A DNA stretch of 64,000 nt, taken from assembly GCF_003315415.1 (NCBI RefSeq), contig NZ_QNSB01000007.1, positions 124,001 to 188,000 of the forward strand. The letters run 5' to 3'. Below the pieces are notes generated by a model. It ran no database searches and had not been told where the DNA came from. It saw only the letters and a program-made list of their open reading frames with translations. This DNA is from Brevibacterium sanguinis (lineage in GTDB: Bacteria > Actinomycetota > Actinomycetes > Actinomycetales > Brevibacteriaceae). Shown in pieces: positions 45,085-55,116 of this stretch. How positions within the stretch are numbered: the stretch's first letter is position 1; every line of letters starts with the position of its first letter. The translations under genes were made by a program, and so were the position numbers.

Positions 45085-47739
45085 ATGAAGACGGCAGAGA
45101 TCAAGCAGCGCTGGTTGGACTACTTCGAAGCGAACGGACACGCAGTGGTTCCCTCGGCGTCGGTGATCAGCTCCGATCCGTCCATCCTGTTCAACATCGC
45201 GGGAATGGTCCAGTTCATCCCGTACCTCACCGGACGCGAACCCGCGCCGTTCCCCCGCGCGACGAGCGTCCAGAAGTGCGTGCGCACGGGCGACATCGAA
45301 GAGGTCGGCAAGACGACCCGCCACGGAACGTTCTTCCAGATGAACGGCAACTTCTCCTTCGGCGACTACTTCAAGCGCGAGGCGATCCGCCTGGCCTGGG
45401 GGCTGCTGACGAATCCCGTCGCCGATGGCGGCCTCGGCTTCGACCCCGACCTGCTCTGGGCCACCGTCCACGAGGACGACCTCGAGACGATCGACCTGTG
45501 GCTGACCGAGACCTCGATCCCGCGCGAGCGGATCCAGACCCGTTGGCACGAGGACAACTTCTGGCACACCGGACAGCCCGGTCCCGGCGGCTACTGCTCC
45601 GAGATCTACTACGACCGCGGACCCGACTACGGCGTCGAGGGCGGACCCGTCGCCGACGAGGACCGCTACATCGAGATCTGGAACCTCGTGTTCATGGAGT
45701 TCGAGCTCTCCGCCGTCCGCTCCAAGGTCGACTTCGACATCGCCGGAGAGCTGCCCGCGAAGAACATCGACACCGGGATGGGGCTCGAACGCGTCGCGTT
45801 CCTCCTCCAGGGAGTCGAGAACATGTACGAGATCGACGAGGTGTTCCCCGTCATCGAGGCCGCGAGCCGCCTCTCGGGCCACGCCTACGGCGCCAACCAC
45901 GACGAGGACGTGCAGATGCGCGTCGTCGCCGACCACGTCCGCTCGGCGCTCATCATCATCGGCGACGGCGTCCGGCCCGGCAACGAGGGCCGCGGCTACA
46001 TCCTGCGCCGGCTGCTCCGTCGGGCCGTGCGGGCGATGCGCCTCCTCGGCGTCACCACCGAGGTCCTCCCGGAGCTCCTGCCCGTGTCGATGGAGGCGAT
46101 GAAGTCCTCGTACCCGGAGCTCGAGACCGACTTCGACAGGATCTCGCGCATCGCCTACGCCGAGGAGAAGGCATTCCTCCGCACTCTCGAATCCGGCACG
46201 CAGCTGTTCGAGAACGCCGCCGCCTCGCTGCCCAAGGGTGAGCGCACGCTCAGCGGCGACATCGCCTTCGCCCTCCACGACACCCACGGCTTCCCCATCG
46301 ACCTCACCCTCGAGATGGCCGCCGAGCACGGCGTCTCCGTCGACGAGGAGGGCTTCCGGTCCCTCATGGCCGAACAGCGCCGGCGGGCCAAGGCCGATGC
46401 GAAGGCGAAGAAGGGCGGCGACCACACCGACCTCTCCGCCTACTCGGCGCTGCTCGAGGAGGGCGCACCGACGTTCGTCGGCTACGACCAGCTCGACGCC
46501 GACTCCCGGGTGCGCGGCATCGTCGTCGACGGCGAGGCGCGGGAGGTCATCGGCACGGGCGAGACCGCCGACCTCATCCTCGACCTCACCCCGTTCTACG
46601 CGGAGTCCGGCGGTCAGCGCGCCGATATCGGCCTCATCAAGGGCGACGGCTTCAGCGCCCGCGTCCTCGACGTCCAGAACCCGATCAAGGGCCTGCCCGT
46701 CCACCGCGTGGAGGTCCTCGCCGGAGAGATCCGCGTCGGCTCCGACGTGCTCGCGACCGTCGACCACGACCACCGCTTCCAGGGCTCGCAGGCGCACACC
46801 GCGACCCACCTCGTCCACGCCGCGCTGCGGGAGATCCTCGGCAGCCACGCCGTCCAGGCCGGTTCGCTCAACCAGCCGGGCTACATGCGCTTCGACTACT
46901 CCTTCCCCGAGGCCCCGAGCCCGCAGATGAGGGCCGAGATCGAGGACGTCGCCAATCTCGCGGTGCGGTCGAACTACGAGGTCGGCACCGAGTACCTGCC
47001 CTTCGACGTCGCGCGGAAGTCCGGGGCCATGGCCCTGTTCGGGGAGAAGTACCCGAACGTCGTGCGCGTCGTCGACATCGGCGGGCCCTTCTCCCGCGAG
47101 CTGTGCGGCGGCACCCATGTGGCCGCCTCCTCCGAAGTCGGCCCGATCTCCGTGCTCTCCGAGGCCTCGGTCGGGTCCGGGGTGCGGCGCATCGAGGCGG
47201 CCGTGGGCATGGACGCGTTCCGGTCGCTCGCGGCCGAGCGGACGATCGTGTCCTCGCTCTCGGAGATGCTCAAGGTTCCCGGCCCCGACGTCCGCGACCG
47301 CGTCTCCGACCTCATGACCAGGCTCAAGGACGCCGAGAAGGAGATCGCGCGGCTGCGCTCGGCGCAGCTGCTCGCCGAGGCCGGCCGCTTCCTCGACTCC
47401 GCTCAGCGCGTCGGCTCGACGCTGTTCGTCGTCGCCGAGCTCGGCGAGGTCTCCGACGCCGGGGACATCCGCACGATCGTCACCGACCTGCGCTCCCGGG
47501 TGTCCGACCAGTCGGCCGTCGTCCTCGGCGTGGGCGTGAGCAACGGCAAGCCCGTCGTCGTCATCGCCACGACCCCGGGCGCCCGGGAGGCCGGGATCCA
47601 GGCCGGGAAGCTCGTCGGCCTCGCCTGCCGCGAACTCGGCGGCGGAGGCGGCGGGAAGCCGGATCTGGCCCAGGGCGGCGGCAGCGACGTCGATTCCGTG
47701 CCCGCGGCGATCGGCGCGGTGAAGGCTGCGCTCCAGTGA
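45085..47739 (+). CDS. alaS: Alanine--tRNA ligase
   Basis: An 884-residue synthetase: MKTAEIKQRWLDYFEANGH at the N-terminus, class II core, editing domain with HTATHLVH and the later CGGTHV zinc/editing motif, and a C-terminal C-Ala region with a Gly-rich LGGGGGGKPDLAQGGG end. ATG 45085 was selected over an upstream in-frame start because CGAAAGG is correctly placed and the N-terminus is canonical. The stop overlaps ruvX by GTGA. Confidence 0.97.
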   Translation: MKTAEIKQRWLDYFEANGHAVVPSASVISSDPSILFNIAGMVQFIPYLTGREPAPFPRATSVQKCVRTGDIEEVGKTTRHGTFFQMNGNFSFGDYFKREAIRLAWGLLTNPVADGGLGFDPDLLWATVHEDDLETIDLWLTETSIPRERIQTRWHEDNFWHTGQPGPGGYCSEIYYDRGPDYGVEGGPVADEDRYIEIWNLVFMEFELSAVRSKVDFDIAGELPAKNIDTGMGLERVAFLLQGVENMYEIDEVFPVIEAASRLSGHAYGANHDEDVQMRVVADHVRSALIIIGDGVRPGNEGRGYILRRLLRRAVRAMRLLGVTTEVLPELLPVSMEAMKSSYPELETDFDRISRIAYAEEKAFLRTLESGTQLFENAAASLPKGERTLSGDIAFALHDTHGFPIDLTLEMAAEHGVSVDEEGFRSLMAEQRRRAKADAKAKKGGDHTDLSAYSALLEEGAPTFVGYDQLDADSRVRGIVVDGEAREVIGTGETADLILDLTPFYAESGGQRADIGLIKGDGFSARVLDVQNPIKGLPVHRVEVLAGEIRVGSDVLATVDHDHRFQGSQAHTATHLVHAALREILGSHAVQAGSLNQPGYMRFDYSFPEAPSPQMRAEIEDVANLAVRSNYEVGTEYLPFDVARKSGAMALFGEKYPNVVRVVDIGGPFSRELCGGTHVAASSEVGPISVLSEASVGSGVRRIEAAVGMDAFRSLAAERTIVSSLSEMLKVPGPDVRDRVSDLMTRLKDAEKEIARLRSAQLLAEAGRFLDSAQRVGSTLFVVAELGEVSDAGDIRTIVTDLRSRVSDQSAVVLGVGVSNGKPVVVIATTPGAREAGIQAGKLVGLACRELGGGGGGKPDLAQGGGSDVDSVPAAIGAVKAALQ

Positions 47740-48212
47740 GCTTCCGCCGGGGCCGCAGGCTCGGCCTCGACATCGGCTCCGTGCGGATCGGGGTCGCGGC
47801 CTGCGACCCCGACGGGATCCTCGCGACCCCGCTGACCGTGGTCCGGCGCGGTGACGAACCGGCCGCCCTGCGGGCCCTGGCCGAGATCATCGACGAGTAC
47901 GAGCCCATCGAGATCATCGTCGGCGACCCCCGGTCGCTCGACGGCACCGCCCGCGCCGCGGCTGGCGCCGCGCTCGAGTTCGCCCGCCGGATCGGCGAGA
48001 CCACGACGACGCCGATCCGCCTCGTCGACGAGCGCTTCACGACCGCCGAGGCGCACCAGGCACTCGCCGCGGCAGGGAGGAACTCACGCCAGCGCAGGGA
48101 GATCGTCGACGCCCAGGCCGCCGTCATCATCCTCCAGCATGCTCTCGAGTACGAGCACACCACCGGTGCCGCGGCCGGTCGCGACATGCCGCAGACGGAG
48201 GGAGAACCATGA
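47736..48212 (+). CDS. ruvX: Holliday junction resolvase-like RuvX (YqgF)
   Basis: A 158-residue RNase H-fold protein starting at GTG inside the alaS stop. It carries LGLDIGSVRIGVAACDPDG (first Asp), IEIIVGDPRSLDG and the RLVDERFTTAEA/ VDAQAAVIIL acidic segments typical of YqgF. Proposed roles include pre-16S rRNA 5' processing; the junction-resolvase label is historical. It overlaps mltG by four bases. Confidence 0.93.
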   Translation: MSFRRGRRLGLDIGSVRIGVAACDPDGILATPLTVVRRGDEPAALRALAEIIDEYEPIEIIVGDPRSLDGTARAAAGAALEFARRIGETTTTPIRLVDERFTTAEAHQALAAAGRNSRQRREIVDAQAAVIILQHALEYEHTTGAAAGRDMPQTEGEP

Positions 48213-49531
48213 GTCCGTTCCCAGGCCCACCCTCGGATTCCGAGCCGGACCCCGAGACACGACGAGAGACCACGGGCGCCGATGCGCAGGATCCGCGCGC
48301 CGGCGCGGGCAGTGATGCCGCAGGCGCCGGCACACCGTCGCCGGGCGCCCGCGCCGAGTCCGACCCGACGGCTCCCGATGACGCACCGGGTAGTGCCGAC
48401 GCGCCGGCCGTCCCCGGTTTCGGCGCGGACGCGGGCCTGAGCCGAGCCGAGCTCAAGGCGCGGAAGCGCCGGCGGATGCTGCGCCGCCGCCGGACCACCG
48501 TCATCGTCACCCTGTGCGTGCTCGTCTTCGGCTTCGGGGGCTTCTTCGCCGTCAAGTCCGCCGGGGGAGCGGTGAGCGACCTGTTCGGGCCCAAGGGCGA
48601 CTACGAGGGACAGGGCACAAGCGAGGTGACCCTCGAGATCCCGCCGGGCGCCTCGGCGCGGTCCGTGGCGAACCAGTTCGTCGAGGCCGGGGTGATCATG
48701 AACTCAGAGCCGTTCCTCGACGAGATCGAGCGCCGTGACGTGACGATCAAGGCAGGACCCGTGATCATGCGGGAGAAGATGAGCGCGGAGGCCGCGGTCG
48801 ACGCTCTCGTCGACCCGATCAAGCCGCCGACGATCACGATCGCCGAGGGCCGCAGGATCGACCAGATCAAGGCGACGATGATCGAGTCCGGGATGAGCGC
48901 CGAGGCGGTCGACCAGGCGATCGACGGGAAGAAGCCGAAGGACTACGGCCTCGACGTCGACGCCCCCAGCCTCGAGGGGTACCTCTACCCAGCCACCTAC
49001 GACCTCGGGGAGTCGAAGACCGCCGAGGCGATCGTCTCGGAGATGGTCGACAAGACCGCCGCCGAGCTCGAGGGGGCCGACATCGCCCTCGACGACGCCA
49101 ACCGCGTCCTCACCCTGGCCAGCCTCGTCGAGATCGAGTCGCCGGGCGACGAGGAGACGCGCAAGAAGGTCGCCCGGGTCTTCCTCAACCGCATCTCCGA
49201 GGACTCGGAGACCGGTCAGCTCCTCCAGTCCGACGCGACGGTCGCCTACATCCACGGCGCCCGCGCCGATCTCACGACGACGGCCGAGGAGAGGAAGTCC
49301 GACAGCCCCTACAACACGTACAAGCACAAGGGCCTTCCGCCCGGACCCATCAACTCGCCGAGCGCGGGCGCCGTCGACGCCGCGCTCAACCCCGCCGACG
49401 GGCCGTGGCAGTTCTTCGTCGCGACGAACCCCGACACGGGTGAGACGAAGTTCGCCGAGACCTACGAGGAGCACCGGAAGAACGTCGAGGTCTACCGCGA
49501 ATGGCTGCGCGAGCACCGGGGTGAGAACTGA
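48209..49531 (+). CDS. mltG: Endolytic transglycosylase MltG (YceG-like)
   Basis: A 440-residue membrane-anchored murein enzyme. A ~85-residue Pro/Ala/Asp-rich cytoplasmic tail precedes one TM helix (TTVIVTLCVLVFGFGGFF, ~residues 95-112). Then come a LysM-like subdomain (VTLEIPPGASARSVANQFVEAG in parts) and the YceG catalytic region LASLVEIES with the active-site Glu, KKVARVFLNRI and YNTYKHKGLPPGPI. The Glu and the NTY/GLPPGPI motifs are intact. It is thought to release nascent glycan strands. Overlaps ruvX by ATGA and aroE by one base. Confidence 0.95.
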   Translation: MSPFPGPPSDSEPDPETRRETTGADAQDPRAGAGSDAAGAGTPSPGARAESDPTAPDDAPGSADAPAVPGFGADAGLSRAELKARKRRRMLRRRRTTVIVTLCVLVFGFGGFFAVKSAGGAVSDLFGPKGDYEGQGTSEVTLEIPPGASARSVANQFVEAGVIMNSEPFLDEIERRDVTIKAGPVIMREKMSAEAAVDALVDPIKPPTITIAEGRRIDQIKATMIESGMSAEAVDQAIDGKKPKDYGLDVDAPSLEGYLYPATYDLGESKTAEAIVSEMVDKTAAELEGADIALDDANRVLTLASLVEIESPGDEETRKKVARVFLNRISEDSETGQLLQSDATVAYIHGARADLTTTAEERKSDSPYNTYKHKGLPPGPINSPSAGAVDAALNPADGPWQFFVATNPDTGETKFAETYEEHRKNVEVYREWLREHRGEN

Positions 49532-50550
49532 TGGCGACGATCAGGGCCGCGGTCCTCGGTCGGCCCATCGGCCACTCGAAGTCGCCCCTGCTCCACCGGG
49601 CGGCGTTCGCGGCGCTCGGCCTCGACGACAGCGAGTACACGCGCTTCGACGTCGGGGCCGAGGAGCTCGGGTCCTTCCTCGCCGCGCACGCGGACTTCAC
49701 CGGCTTCTCGCTGACGATGCCGCTCAAGGAGCGCCTCGTCGACCTCGCCGCGACCGCCGGCTGGGTCCTCGACGACACGGCCCACCTCACCGGAGTGGGC
49801 AATACACTGGTGCGCAGTCGCGACTCGACGCTCGTGGCGAACACCGACGTCCAGGGCATCGTCGGCGCCCTCTCCTCCCCGCTGCGCGCCGCCCGCGCCC
49901 GCCGGCGCGGAGAGGCTGCGGGACCGGTGGGCGAGAGGCTCGCCGGTGAGGGCACCGGGCGGGCGGTCATCCTCGGGGCAGGCGCCACGGCCCGCTCGGC
50001 CGTCGTCGCGTGCGCGCGCCTCGGCGTCACCGAGATCGACCTCCTCGTGAGGAACCCCTCACGCGCGAGCGGCGTCCTCGACCTCTGCACCCGGCTCGGG
50101 ATCACCGCTGCCACCGCGCCCCTGACCGTCCTGCCGACTGCCGAGATCCTCATCTCCACCCTCCCCGCCGAGGCGGTGCCCGATCTCGAATGGCCGGCGG
50201 ACGTGCGCGGGGGAGTCGCCCTCGACGTCGCCTACGCGACCGCATCCGCCTTCCTCGCCGGGGCCGCGCGCCGCGGGGTGACACCCGTCGACGGGACCGC
50301 GATGCTCGTCGAGCAGGCCGTCGAGCAGTTCGTCATGTTCCTCGCCGCAGCCCGCGGCGACGAGGGCCGCGGAAAGCATCCCGGGACACCCGCGCCGGGT
50401 GAGGCGAGGCCCGAGCCCGAGGGCACGGCGTCACCAGACGCGGCAGCGGCCGAACGGGCGGCCGTCGCCTCCGCGATGCACGCGGCCCTCGACGCCCGGA
50501 CCGCTGTCGCCGACGGCACGCCCCGGACCGCGGGTGCGAGCGCGGGCTGA
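49531..50550 (+). CDS. aroE: Shikimate dehydrogenase
   Basis: A 339-residue NADP-dependent enzyme reducing 3-dehydroshikimate. N-terminal LGRPIGHSKSPLLHRAAF is the family signature with the shikimate-binding Ser, SLTMPLKERL has the catalytic Lys, NTDVQGIVGAL supplies the Asn-Thr-Asp, and GAGATARSAVVA is the nucleotide-binding loop. A C-terminal extension of ~60 residues rich in Ala/Glu/Gly/Pro exceeds the usual ~280. It starts within the mltG stop (TGATG). Confidence 0.93.
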   Translation: MATIRAAVLGRPIGHSKSPLLHRAAFAALGLDDSEYTRFDVGAEELGSFLAAHADFTGFSLTMPLKERLVDLAATAGWVLDDTAHLTGVGNTLVRSRDSTLVANTDVQGIVGALSSPLRAARARRRGEAAGPVGERLAGEGTGRAVILGAGATARSAVVACARLGVTEIDLLVRNPSRASGVLDLCTRLGITAATAPLTVLPTAEILISTLPAEAVPDLEWPADVRGGVALDVAYATASAFLAGAARRGVTPVDGTAMLVEQAVEQFVMFLAAARGDEGRGKHPGTPAPGEARPEPEGTASPDAAAAERAAVASAMHAALDARTAVADGTPRTAGASAG

Positions 50551-50553
50551 ACG

Positions 50554-51282
50554 ATGACCGGGCAGTGGTCGTTCGCCGTGCTGACGATCGTCGTGTCCAC
50601 CGCCTCCGGACTGCTCATCGCGGCGACGTCGCGGTGGTGGATCGCCGACGACGACCATGCCGCGGTCGTCACGGCCTCCCGGCATCACCGCCCGGTCCTG
50701 CTCGTCGCCTCGGGGTCGCTCATCGCCGCCGCCGCGGCCCTGCTGCACCCCGCCCTGTCGCCCGCCTCCCTGTCGCCCACCGCCCTGCCCGGCGGCCTCG
50801 ACCTCGTCCTCCTGCCCCTCCTCCTCGGCACGGCCGCCGCCGCGACGCCGTTCCTCCTCGTCGTCGACGTCCTCGTCCACCGTCTGCCCGACCGCCTCCT
50901 CCTCCCGCTCATCGCCGTCGACGCAGTCGTCCTCGTCCTCGGCACGCAGCTCGGACACCGGGGGATCTGGGTGCCGGCGCTCGTCTCCGCGGTCGCCGCG
51001 GCCGCGCTCCTCGGCCTGCTCCACCTCGTCGGGCGCCTCCTGCATGCGCGGACCCTGGGGCTCGGCGACGTCAAGCTCGCCGTGGTCGTCGGGGCGGTGG
51101 CGGGAGCGCATTCGCCGTGGGCGCTGGCCGCGGTCTTCGTCGTCATGATGCTCATCGCGTCGGCCGCGGCGCTGCTCGCCGCGTGGCGCCGCCGTGCCCT
51201 GGCCGGGACCGTCATCGCCTTCGGCCCCGCGATGCTTTCCGGCATGTGGCTCGGGTCCATGGGCGCGCGATTCCTTTTGTAG
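50554..51282 (+). CDS. A24-family prepilin peptidase
   Basis: A 242-residue, very hydrophobic membrane protein with about seven helices. The aspartyl-protease signatures are [12 protein letters not shown] (first Asp region) and [13 protein letters not shown] (the GxGDxK motif with the second Asp). It lacks the N-terminal methyltransferase domain of large PilD enzymes, as in many actinobacterial forms. No pilin, pilus ATPase or assembly gene is present here, so its substrates are elsewhere. It lies between aroE (3-base gap) and aroC. Confidence 0.85.
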   Translation: MTGQWSFAVLTIVVSTASGLLIAATSRWWIADDDHAAVVTASRHHRPVLLVASGSLIAAAAALLHPALSPASLSPTALPGGLDLVLLPLLLGTAAAATPFLLVVDVLVHRLPDRLLLPLIAVDAVVLVLGTQLGHRGIWVPALVSAVAAAALLGLLHLVGRLLHARTLGLGDVKLAVVVGAVAGAHSPWALAAVFVVMMLIASAAALLAAWRRRALAGTVIAFGPAMLSGMWLGSMGARFLL

Positions 51283-51285
51283 AAT
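51280..51285 (+). promoter_or_regulatory. Possible internal -10 for aroC
   Basis: TAGAAT overlaps the stop of the preceding gene and ends seven bases before ATG 51293, which also has a close GGTGG. The -35 is poor. It may give a leaderless aroCKB transcript. Confidence 0.35.
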
Positions 51286-51292
51286 CGGTGGA

Positions 51293-52486
51293 ATGTTGAG
51301 ATGGCTTACTGCAGGCGAATCCCACGGCGAGGCGCTGGTCGGGATCATTGAGGGGCTGCCCGCCCATGTCCCGATCACCAGGGCGGACATCCAGGCGAGT
51401 CTGGCCCGGCGACGGCTCGGCTACGGCCGGGGTGCGCGGATGAAGTTCGAGGCCGACGAGGTCCGGCTCCTCGGCGGCGTCCGCCATGGCTCGACCCTCG
51501 GAGCGCCCGTGGCGATCGAGGTCGGCAACACGGAATGGCCCAAGTGGGAGACCGTGATGAGCCCCGACCCCGTCGACGCCGGCGAACTCGAGGGCATGGC
51601 CCGCAACGCTCCGCTCACCCGGCCGCGCCCCGGCCATGCCGACATCGTCGGCATGCAGAAGTACGGCTTCGACGAGGCCCGCCCGGTCCTCGAGCGCGCC
51701 TCGGCCCGGGAGACGGCGATGCGCGTGGCCCTGGGCACGGTGGCCGCGAAGCTCCTCGGTGAGCTCGGCATCACCCTCGTCTCGCACACCGTGGCCATCG
51801 GCGGGGTCGAGTCCGCCGAGGCCACCGCCCTGCCGACCGCCGCGGACGTCGACGCCCTCGACGCCGACCCGGTGCGCTGCTTCGACGCCGACCTCTCGAG
51901 TCGGATGGTCGCCGCGATCGACGCGGCGAAGAAGGCCGGCGACACGCTCGGCGGAGTCGTCGAGGTCCTCGCCTACGGGCTGCCTCCGGGCCTGGGCTCC
52001 CACGTCCACTGGGACCGCCGGCTCGACTCGCGCCTCGCCGGAGCCCTCATGGGCATCCAGGCGATCAAGGGCGTCGAGGTGGGCGACGGCTTCCTCACCA
52101 CCACCCGTCCGGGATCGCAGGCCCATGACGAGCTCGAGGTCGGCCCCGACGGCTTCCGCCGCATGAGCAACCGGGCCGGGGGCACCGAGGGCGGGATGTC
52201 GACCGGGGGACCGCTGCGGGTGCGTGCGGGTATGAAGCCGATCGCCACGGTGCCGCGTGCGCTGTCGACCGTCGACGTCGCCACCGGCGAGTCGGCGCGC
52301 GCCAACCACCAGCGCTCCGACGTCTGCGCCGTGCCCGCGGCCGGCGTCGTCGCCGAGGCGATGGTCGCCCTCGTCCTCGCCGAGGCCGTGCTCGAGAAGT
52401 TCGGCGGCGATTCCGTGGCCGAGACGAAGCGGAACCTGGACGGCTTCCTCGCTGCCATCCCGGAGAACCTGCGCATCGGCCCATGA
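51293..52486 (+). CDS. aroC: Chorismate synthase
   Basis: A 397-residue FMN-dependent enzyme catalysing the last step to chorismate. It starts [24 protein letters not shown] (in segments), and has [25 protein letters not shown] and the late [17 protein letters not shown]. All three family signature regions are present. The length is normal and it is coupled to aroK by an ATGA overlap. Confidence 0.97.
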   Translation: MLRWLTAGESHGEALVGIIEGLPAHVPITRADIQASLARRRLGYGRGARMKFEADEVRLLGGVRHGSTLGAPVAIEVGNTEWPKWETVMSPDPVDAGELEGMARNAPLTRPRPGHADIVGMQKYGFDEARPVLERASARETAMRVALGTVAAKLLGELGITLVSHTVAIGGVESAEATALPTAADVDALDADPVRCFDADLSSRMVAAIDAAKKAGDTLGGVVEVLAYGLPPGLGSHVHWDRRLDSRLAGALMGIQAIKGVEVGDGFLTTTRPGSQAHDELEVGPDGFRRMSNRAGGTEGGMSTGGPLRVRAGMKPIATVPRALSTVDVATGESARANHQRSDVCAVPAAGVVAEAMVALVLAEAVLEKFGGDSVAETKRNLDGFLAAIPENLRIGP

Positions 52487-53124
52487 CCGGGGACAATCCG
52501 CTCCCGAAGCCGGTCCCGCCCGTCGAACCCGTACCCGCGGCGCACTCGCGGATCGTGCTCACGGGCCCCCCGGCGGCGGGCAAGTCGACGATCGGCCGAC
52601 TGCTGGCCGACCGCCTCGGCCTGCCCCTCATCGACACCGACGCCGCGATCGTCGAGAAGCACGGGGTCATCGCCGAGATCTTCGTCGAACGCGGCGAGGA
52701 CCACTTCCGCCGGATCGAGCGCGAGGTGGTGCGCCGGGCGCTGCGGCGGCTGCTCGACCGACCCGGCATCGTCTCCCTGGGCGGCGGGGCGATCCTCAAC
52801 CCGGGCACGAGAGCCCAGCTCAAGCACCCGGCGATCAGGGTCGTCCACATCGACATCGACGCGGAGACCGTGGCCACTCGACTGAACTCCCCGCACCGGC
52901 CTCTGCTGCGCGGGGCGGGCTCGCCGGTCGAGAACTGGAAGGCGCTGGTCAAGGAGCGCGAACCGCTCTACGAGCAGGTCGCGACGTTCCGCGTGCACGC
53001 CTCGAACTCGCCGCCGTCGACGATCGTCAACCGGATCGTCGACGTGCTCACGAAGCTCCAGCGCGCCGAGGAGTACGCGAAGTACCAGACACCGCCGCAG
53101 CAGCGACCGACCGACCCGCGCTAG
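52483..53124 (+). CDS. aroK: Shikimate kinase
   Basis: A 213-residue P-loop kinase: Walker [15 protein letters not shown], shikimate-binding [17 protein letters not shown] (with the Asp) and RIEREVV, Gly-rich SLGGGAIL, and the lid SPHRPLLRG. It phosphorylates shikimate at O3. The N-terminus has a ~20-residue Pro/Val-rich lead that pushes it above the usual ~175. The start overlaps aroC by four bases. A 158-base gap with hairpins separates it from aroB. Confidence 0.94.
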   Translation: MTGDNPLPKPVPPVEPVPAAHSRIVLTGPPAAGKSTIGRLLADRLGLPLIDTDAAIVEKHGVIAEIFVERGEDHFRRIEREVVRRALRRLLDRPGIVSLGGGAILNPGTRAQLKHPAIRVVHIDIDAETVATRLNSPHRPLLRGAGSPVENWKALVKEREPLYEQVATFRVHASNSPPSTIVNRIVDVLTKLQRAEEYAKYQTPPQQRPTDPR

Positions 53125-53189
53125 GCTGGCGGCACGAGGGCCGGCGCCGAACGGAGGCGCCGAGCGAACAACCGGTGCCGAACCGGGCA

Positions 53190-53218
53190 CCGAGTCCCGG
53201 TGCCGAATCGGGACTCGG
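53190..53218. terminator. Hairpin between aroK and aroB
   Basis: CCGAGTCCCG (53190-53199), a 9-base loop, then CGGGACTCGG (53209-53218) form a perfect 10-bp stem. A related GGTGCCG element is repeated just upstream (53173-53190). It may attenuate or end the aroCK message before aroB. Confidence 0.55.
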
Positions 53219-53282
53219 TTGACGACCGACCGCACGGTGCGAAGCAACGCACCGACGACCAGCGAAGTGGGAAGAGCCGACA

Positions 53283-54410
53283 ATGACAGTGACACGAATC
53301 GACGTCGACGCCGGCGGCAGGTATCCCGTCCTCGTGGGACAGGGCCTGCTCGGGCAGCTGCCGGACCTCATCGGCCCGCGGGCCGAGAAGGTCCTCGTCA
53401 TCCACCCCCGCGCGCTGCGGGCGACGGGGGAGGCCGTCCGCGACGACCTGCGCGCGCTCGGCCTCGACGCGATCGTCGCCGAGATCCCCGACGCCGAGGA
53501 GGCCAAGCACGTCCAGGTCGCCGCCTTCTGCTGGCAGGTCCTCGGGCAGTCCGACTTCACCCGCACCGACGCGATCGTCACCGTCGGCGGGGGAGCCGTG
53601 TCCGACCTCGGCGGATTCGTCGCCGCGACCTGGCTGCGGGGCATCTCGGTCATCCACATCCCGACCACCGTGCTCGGCATGGTCGACGCGTCCATCGGCG
53701 GCAAGACCGGCATCAACACGGCCGAGGGCAAGAACCTCGTCGGATCCTTCCACGCCCCGACCGGGGTCCTCGTCGACCTCGACACCCTGCGGACCCTGCC
53801 CGAGTACGAGCTTTTCACGGGCCTCGCCGAGGTCGTCAAGTCCGGCTTCATCGCCGACCCCGCGATCCTCGACCTCATCGCCGGGCACTCGAAGGCCGAG
53901 ATCGCCGACGTCGACTCTCCCGTGCTCCGCGAGCTCATCGAACGGTCCATCGCCGTCAAGGCCGAGGTCGTGTCCGCGGACTTCACCGAGTCCGGCCGGC
54001 GCGAGATCCTCAACTACGGCCACACCCTGGGCCACGCGATCGAGCACAAGGAGCGCTACCAGTGGCGCCACGGCGCCGCGGTGTCCGTGGGAATGGTCTT
54101 CGCCGCCGAGGTGGCGGCCATGGTGCGGAACCTGCCCAGCGAGGTCGTCGACCTCCACCGGGAGCTGCTGTCCAAGCTCGGGCTGCCCACCGGCTACCGC
54201 GCCGACGTCTGGCCGCAGCTGCTCGACACGATGCGCCGGGACAAGAAGGCCCGCGGATCGATGCTGCGGATGGTGCTGCTGGCCGACATCGCCCAGCCGG
54301 CGACCGTCGAGATCCCCGACGTCTCGATCCTCCACACCGCCTACCAGGAGATCGGGGAGGAGTCCCCGCGGGTGCCGCTGGGCGGGGATCTCGGCCTGCG
54401 CGCGAAGTGA
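53283..54410 (+). CDS. aroB: 3-Dehydroquinate synthase
   Basis: A 375-residue NAD- and Zn-dependent enzyme of the shikimate pathway. Signatures: VGGGAVSDLGGFVAATWLRG, IPTTVLGMVDASIGGKTGIN (each seen in parts), GLAEVVKSGFIAD, and the Zn ligands in LNYGHTLGHAIEH and YQWRHGAAVSVGM. Normal length. Together with aroE, aroC and aroK this gives four of the seven shikimate-pathway steps in one cluster. Confidence 0.97.
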   Translation: MTVTRIDVDAGGRYPVLVGQGLLGQLPDLIGPRAEKVLVIHPRALRATGEAVRDDLRALGLDAIVAEIPDAEEAKHVQVAAFCWQVLGQSDFTRTDAIVTVGGGAVSDLGGFVAATWLRGISVIHIPTTVLGMVDASIGGKTGINTAEGKNLVGSFHAPTGVLVDLDTLRTLPEYELFTGLAEVVKSGFIADPAILDLIAGHSKAEIADVDSPVLRELIERSIAVKAEVVSADFTESGRREILNYGHTLGHAIEHKERYQWRHGAAVSVGMVFAAEVAAMVRNLPSEVVDLHRELLSKLGLPTGYRADVWPQLLDTMRRDKKARGSMLRMVLLADIAQPATVEIPDVSILHTAYQEIGEESPRVPLGGDLGLRAK

Positions 54411-54472
54411 GATCGCGCACGTCGGCGGCCCGCGGCCCGCGCTTCGTGTAGGCGTGCCCCTCCGGGTCTTGA

Positions 54473-54478
54473 TAGAAT
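54473..54478 (+). promoter_or_regulatory. -10 element upstream of efp
   Basis: TAGAAT in the context GATAGAATCGATG, 77 bases before the GTG of efp. No clear -35. The leader shows no hairpin that I trust. Confidence 0.4.
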
Positions 54479-54555
54479 CGATGATTGGCAAAACTGCCGG
54501 CTCGCGCCCTGGCTCCCTCGACGCGAGCGGAACCCAACCGTGAAGGACTTGATCT

Positions 54556-55116
54556 GTGGCGACAACCAACGACCTGAAGAACGGCCTCGTGCTGAATCTC
54601 GACAACCAGCTGTGGCAGGTACTGGAATTCCAGCACGTCAAGCCAGGGAAGGGCCCGGCGTTCGTCCGCACCAAGCTCAAGCACGTGATCTCGGGCAAGA
54701 TCATCGACAAGACCTTCAACGCCGGCACCAAGGTCGAGACCGCCAACGTCGACCGCCGCGACATGCAGTACCTCTACCATGACGGCACCGACTACGTCTT
54801 CATGGACGCCAAGGACTACGAGCAGGTCAACGTCTCCGCCGAACTCGTCGGCGACGCCGCGAACTACATGCTCGAGAACCAGGACCTGCAGATCTCCTTC
54901 CACGAGGGCACCCCGCTGTCGGTCGAGCTGCCCGCCTCCGTCGAGCTGACGATCACCCACACCGAGCCGGGACTGCAGGGCGACCGCTCCACCGGCGGCT
55001 CCAAGCCGGCCACGCTGGAGACCGGCGCCGAGATCCAGGTCCCCCTCTTCCTCGAAGAGGGCGTCAAGGTCCGCGTCGACACCCGCACCGGCGACTACCT
55101 GGGCCGCGTCAAGTAA
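54556..55116 (+). CDS. efp: Translation elongation factor P
   Basis: A 186-residue EF-P with its three beta-barrel domains. The tip loop carries Lys32 in VKPGKGPAF, the residue modified in some bacteria. The end [11 protein letters not shown] contains the family signature. It relieves ribosome stalling at polyproline. GTG start with AAGGA 8-12 bases upstream. nusB begins directly after its stop. Confidence 0.97.
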   Translation: MATTNDLKNGLVLNLDNQLWQVLEFQHVKPGKGPAFVRTKLKHVISGKIIDKTFNAGTKVETANVDRRDMQYLYHDGTDYVFMDAKDYEQVNVSAELVGDAANYMLENQDLQISFHEGTPLSVELPASVELTITHTEPGLQGDRSTGGSKPATLETGAEIQVPLFLEEGVKVRVDTRTGDYLGRVK

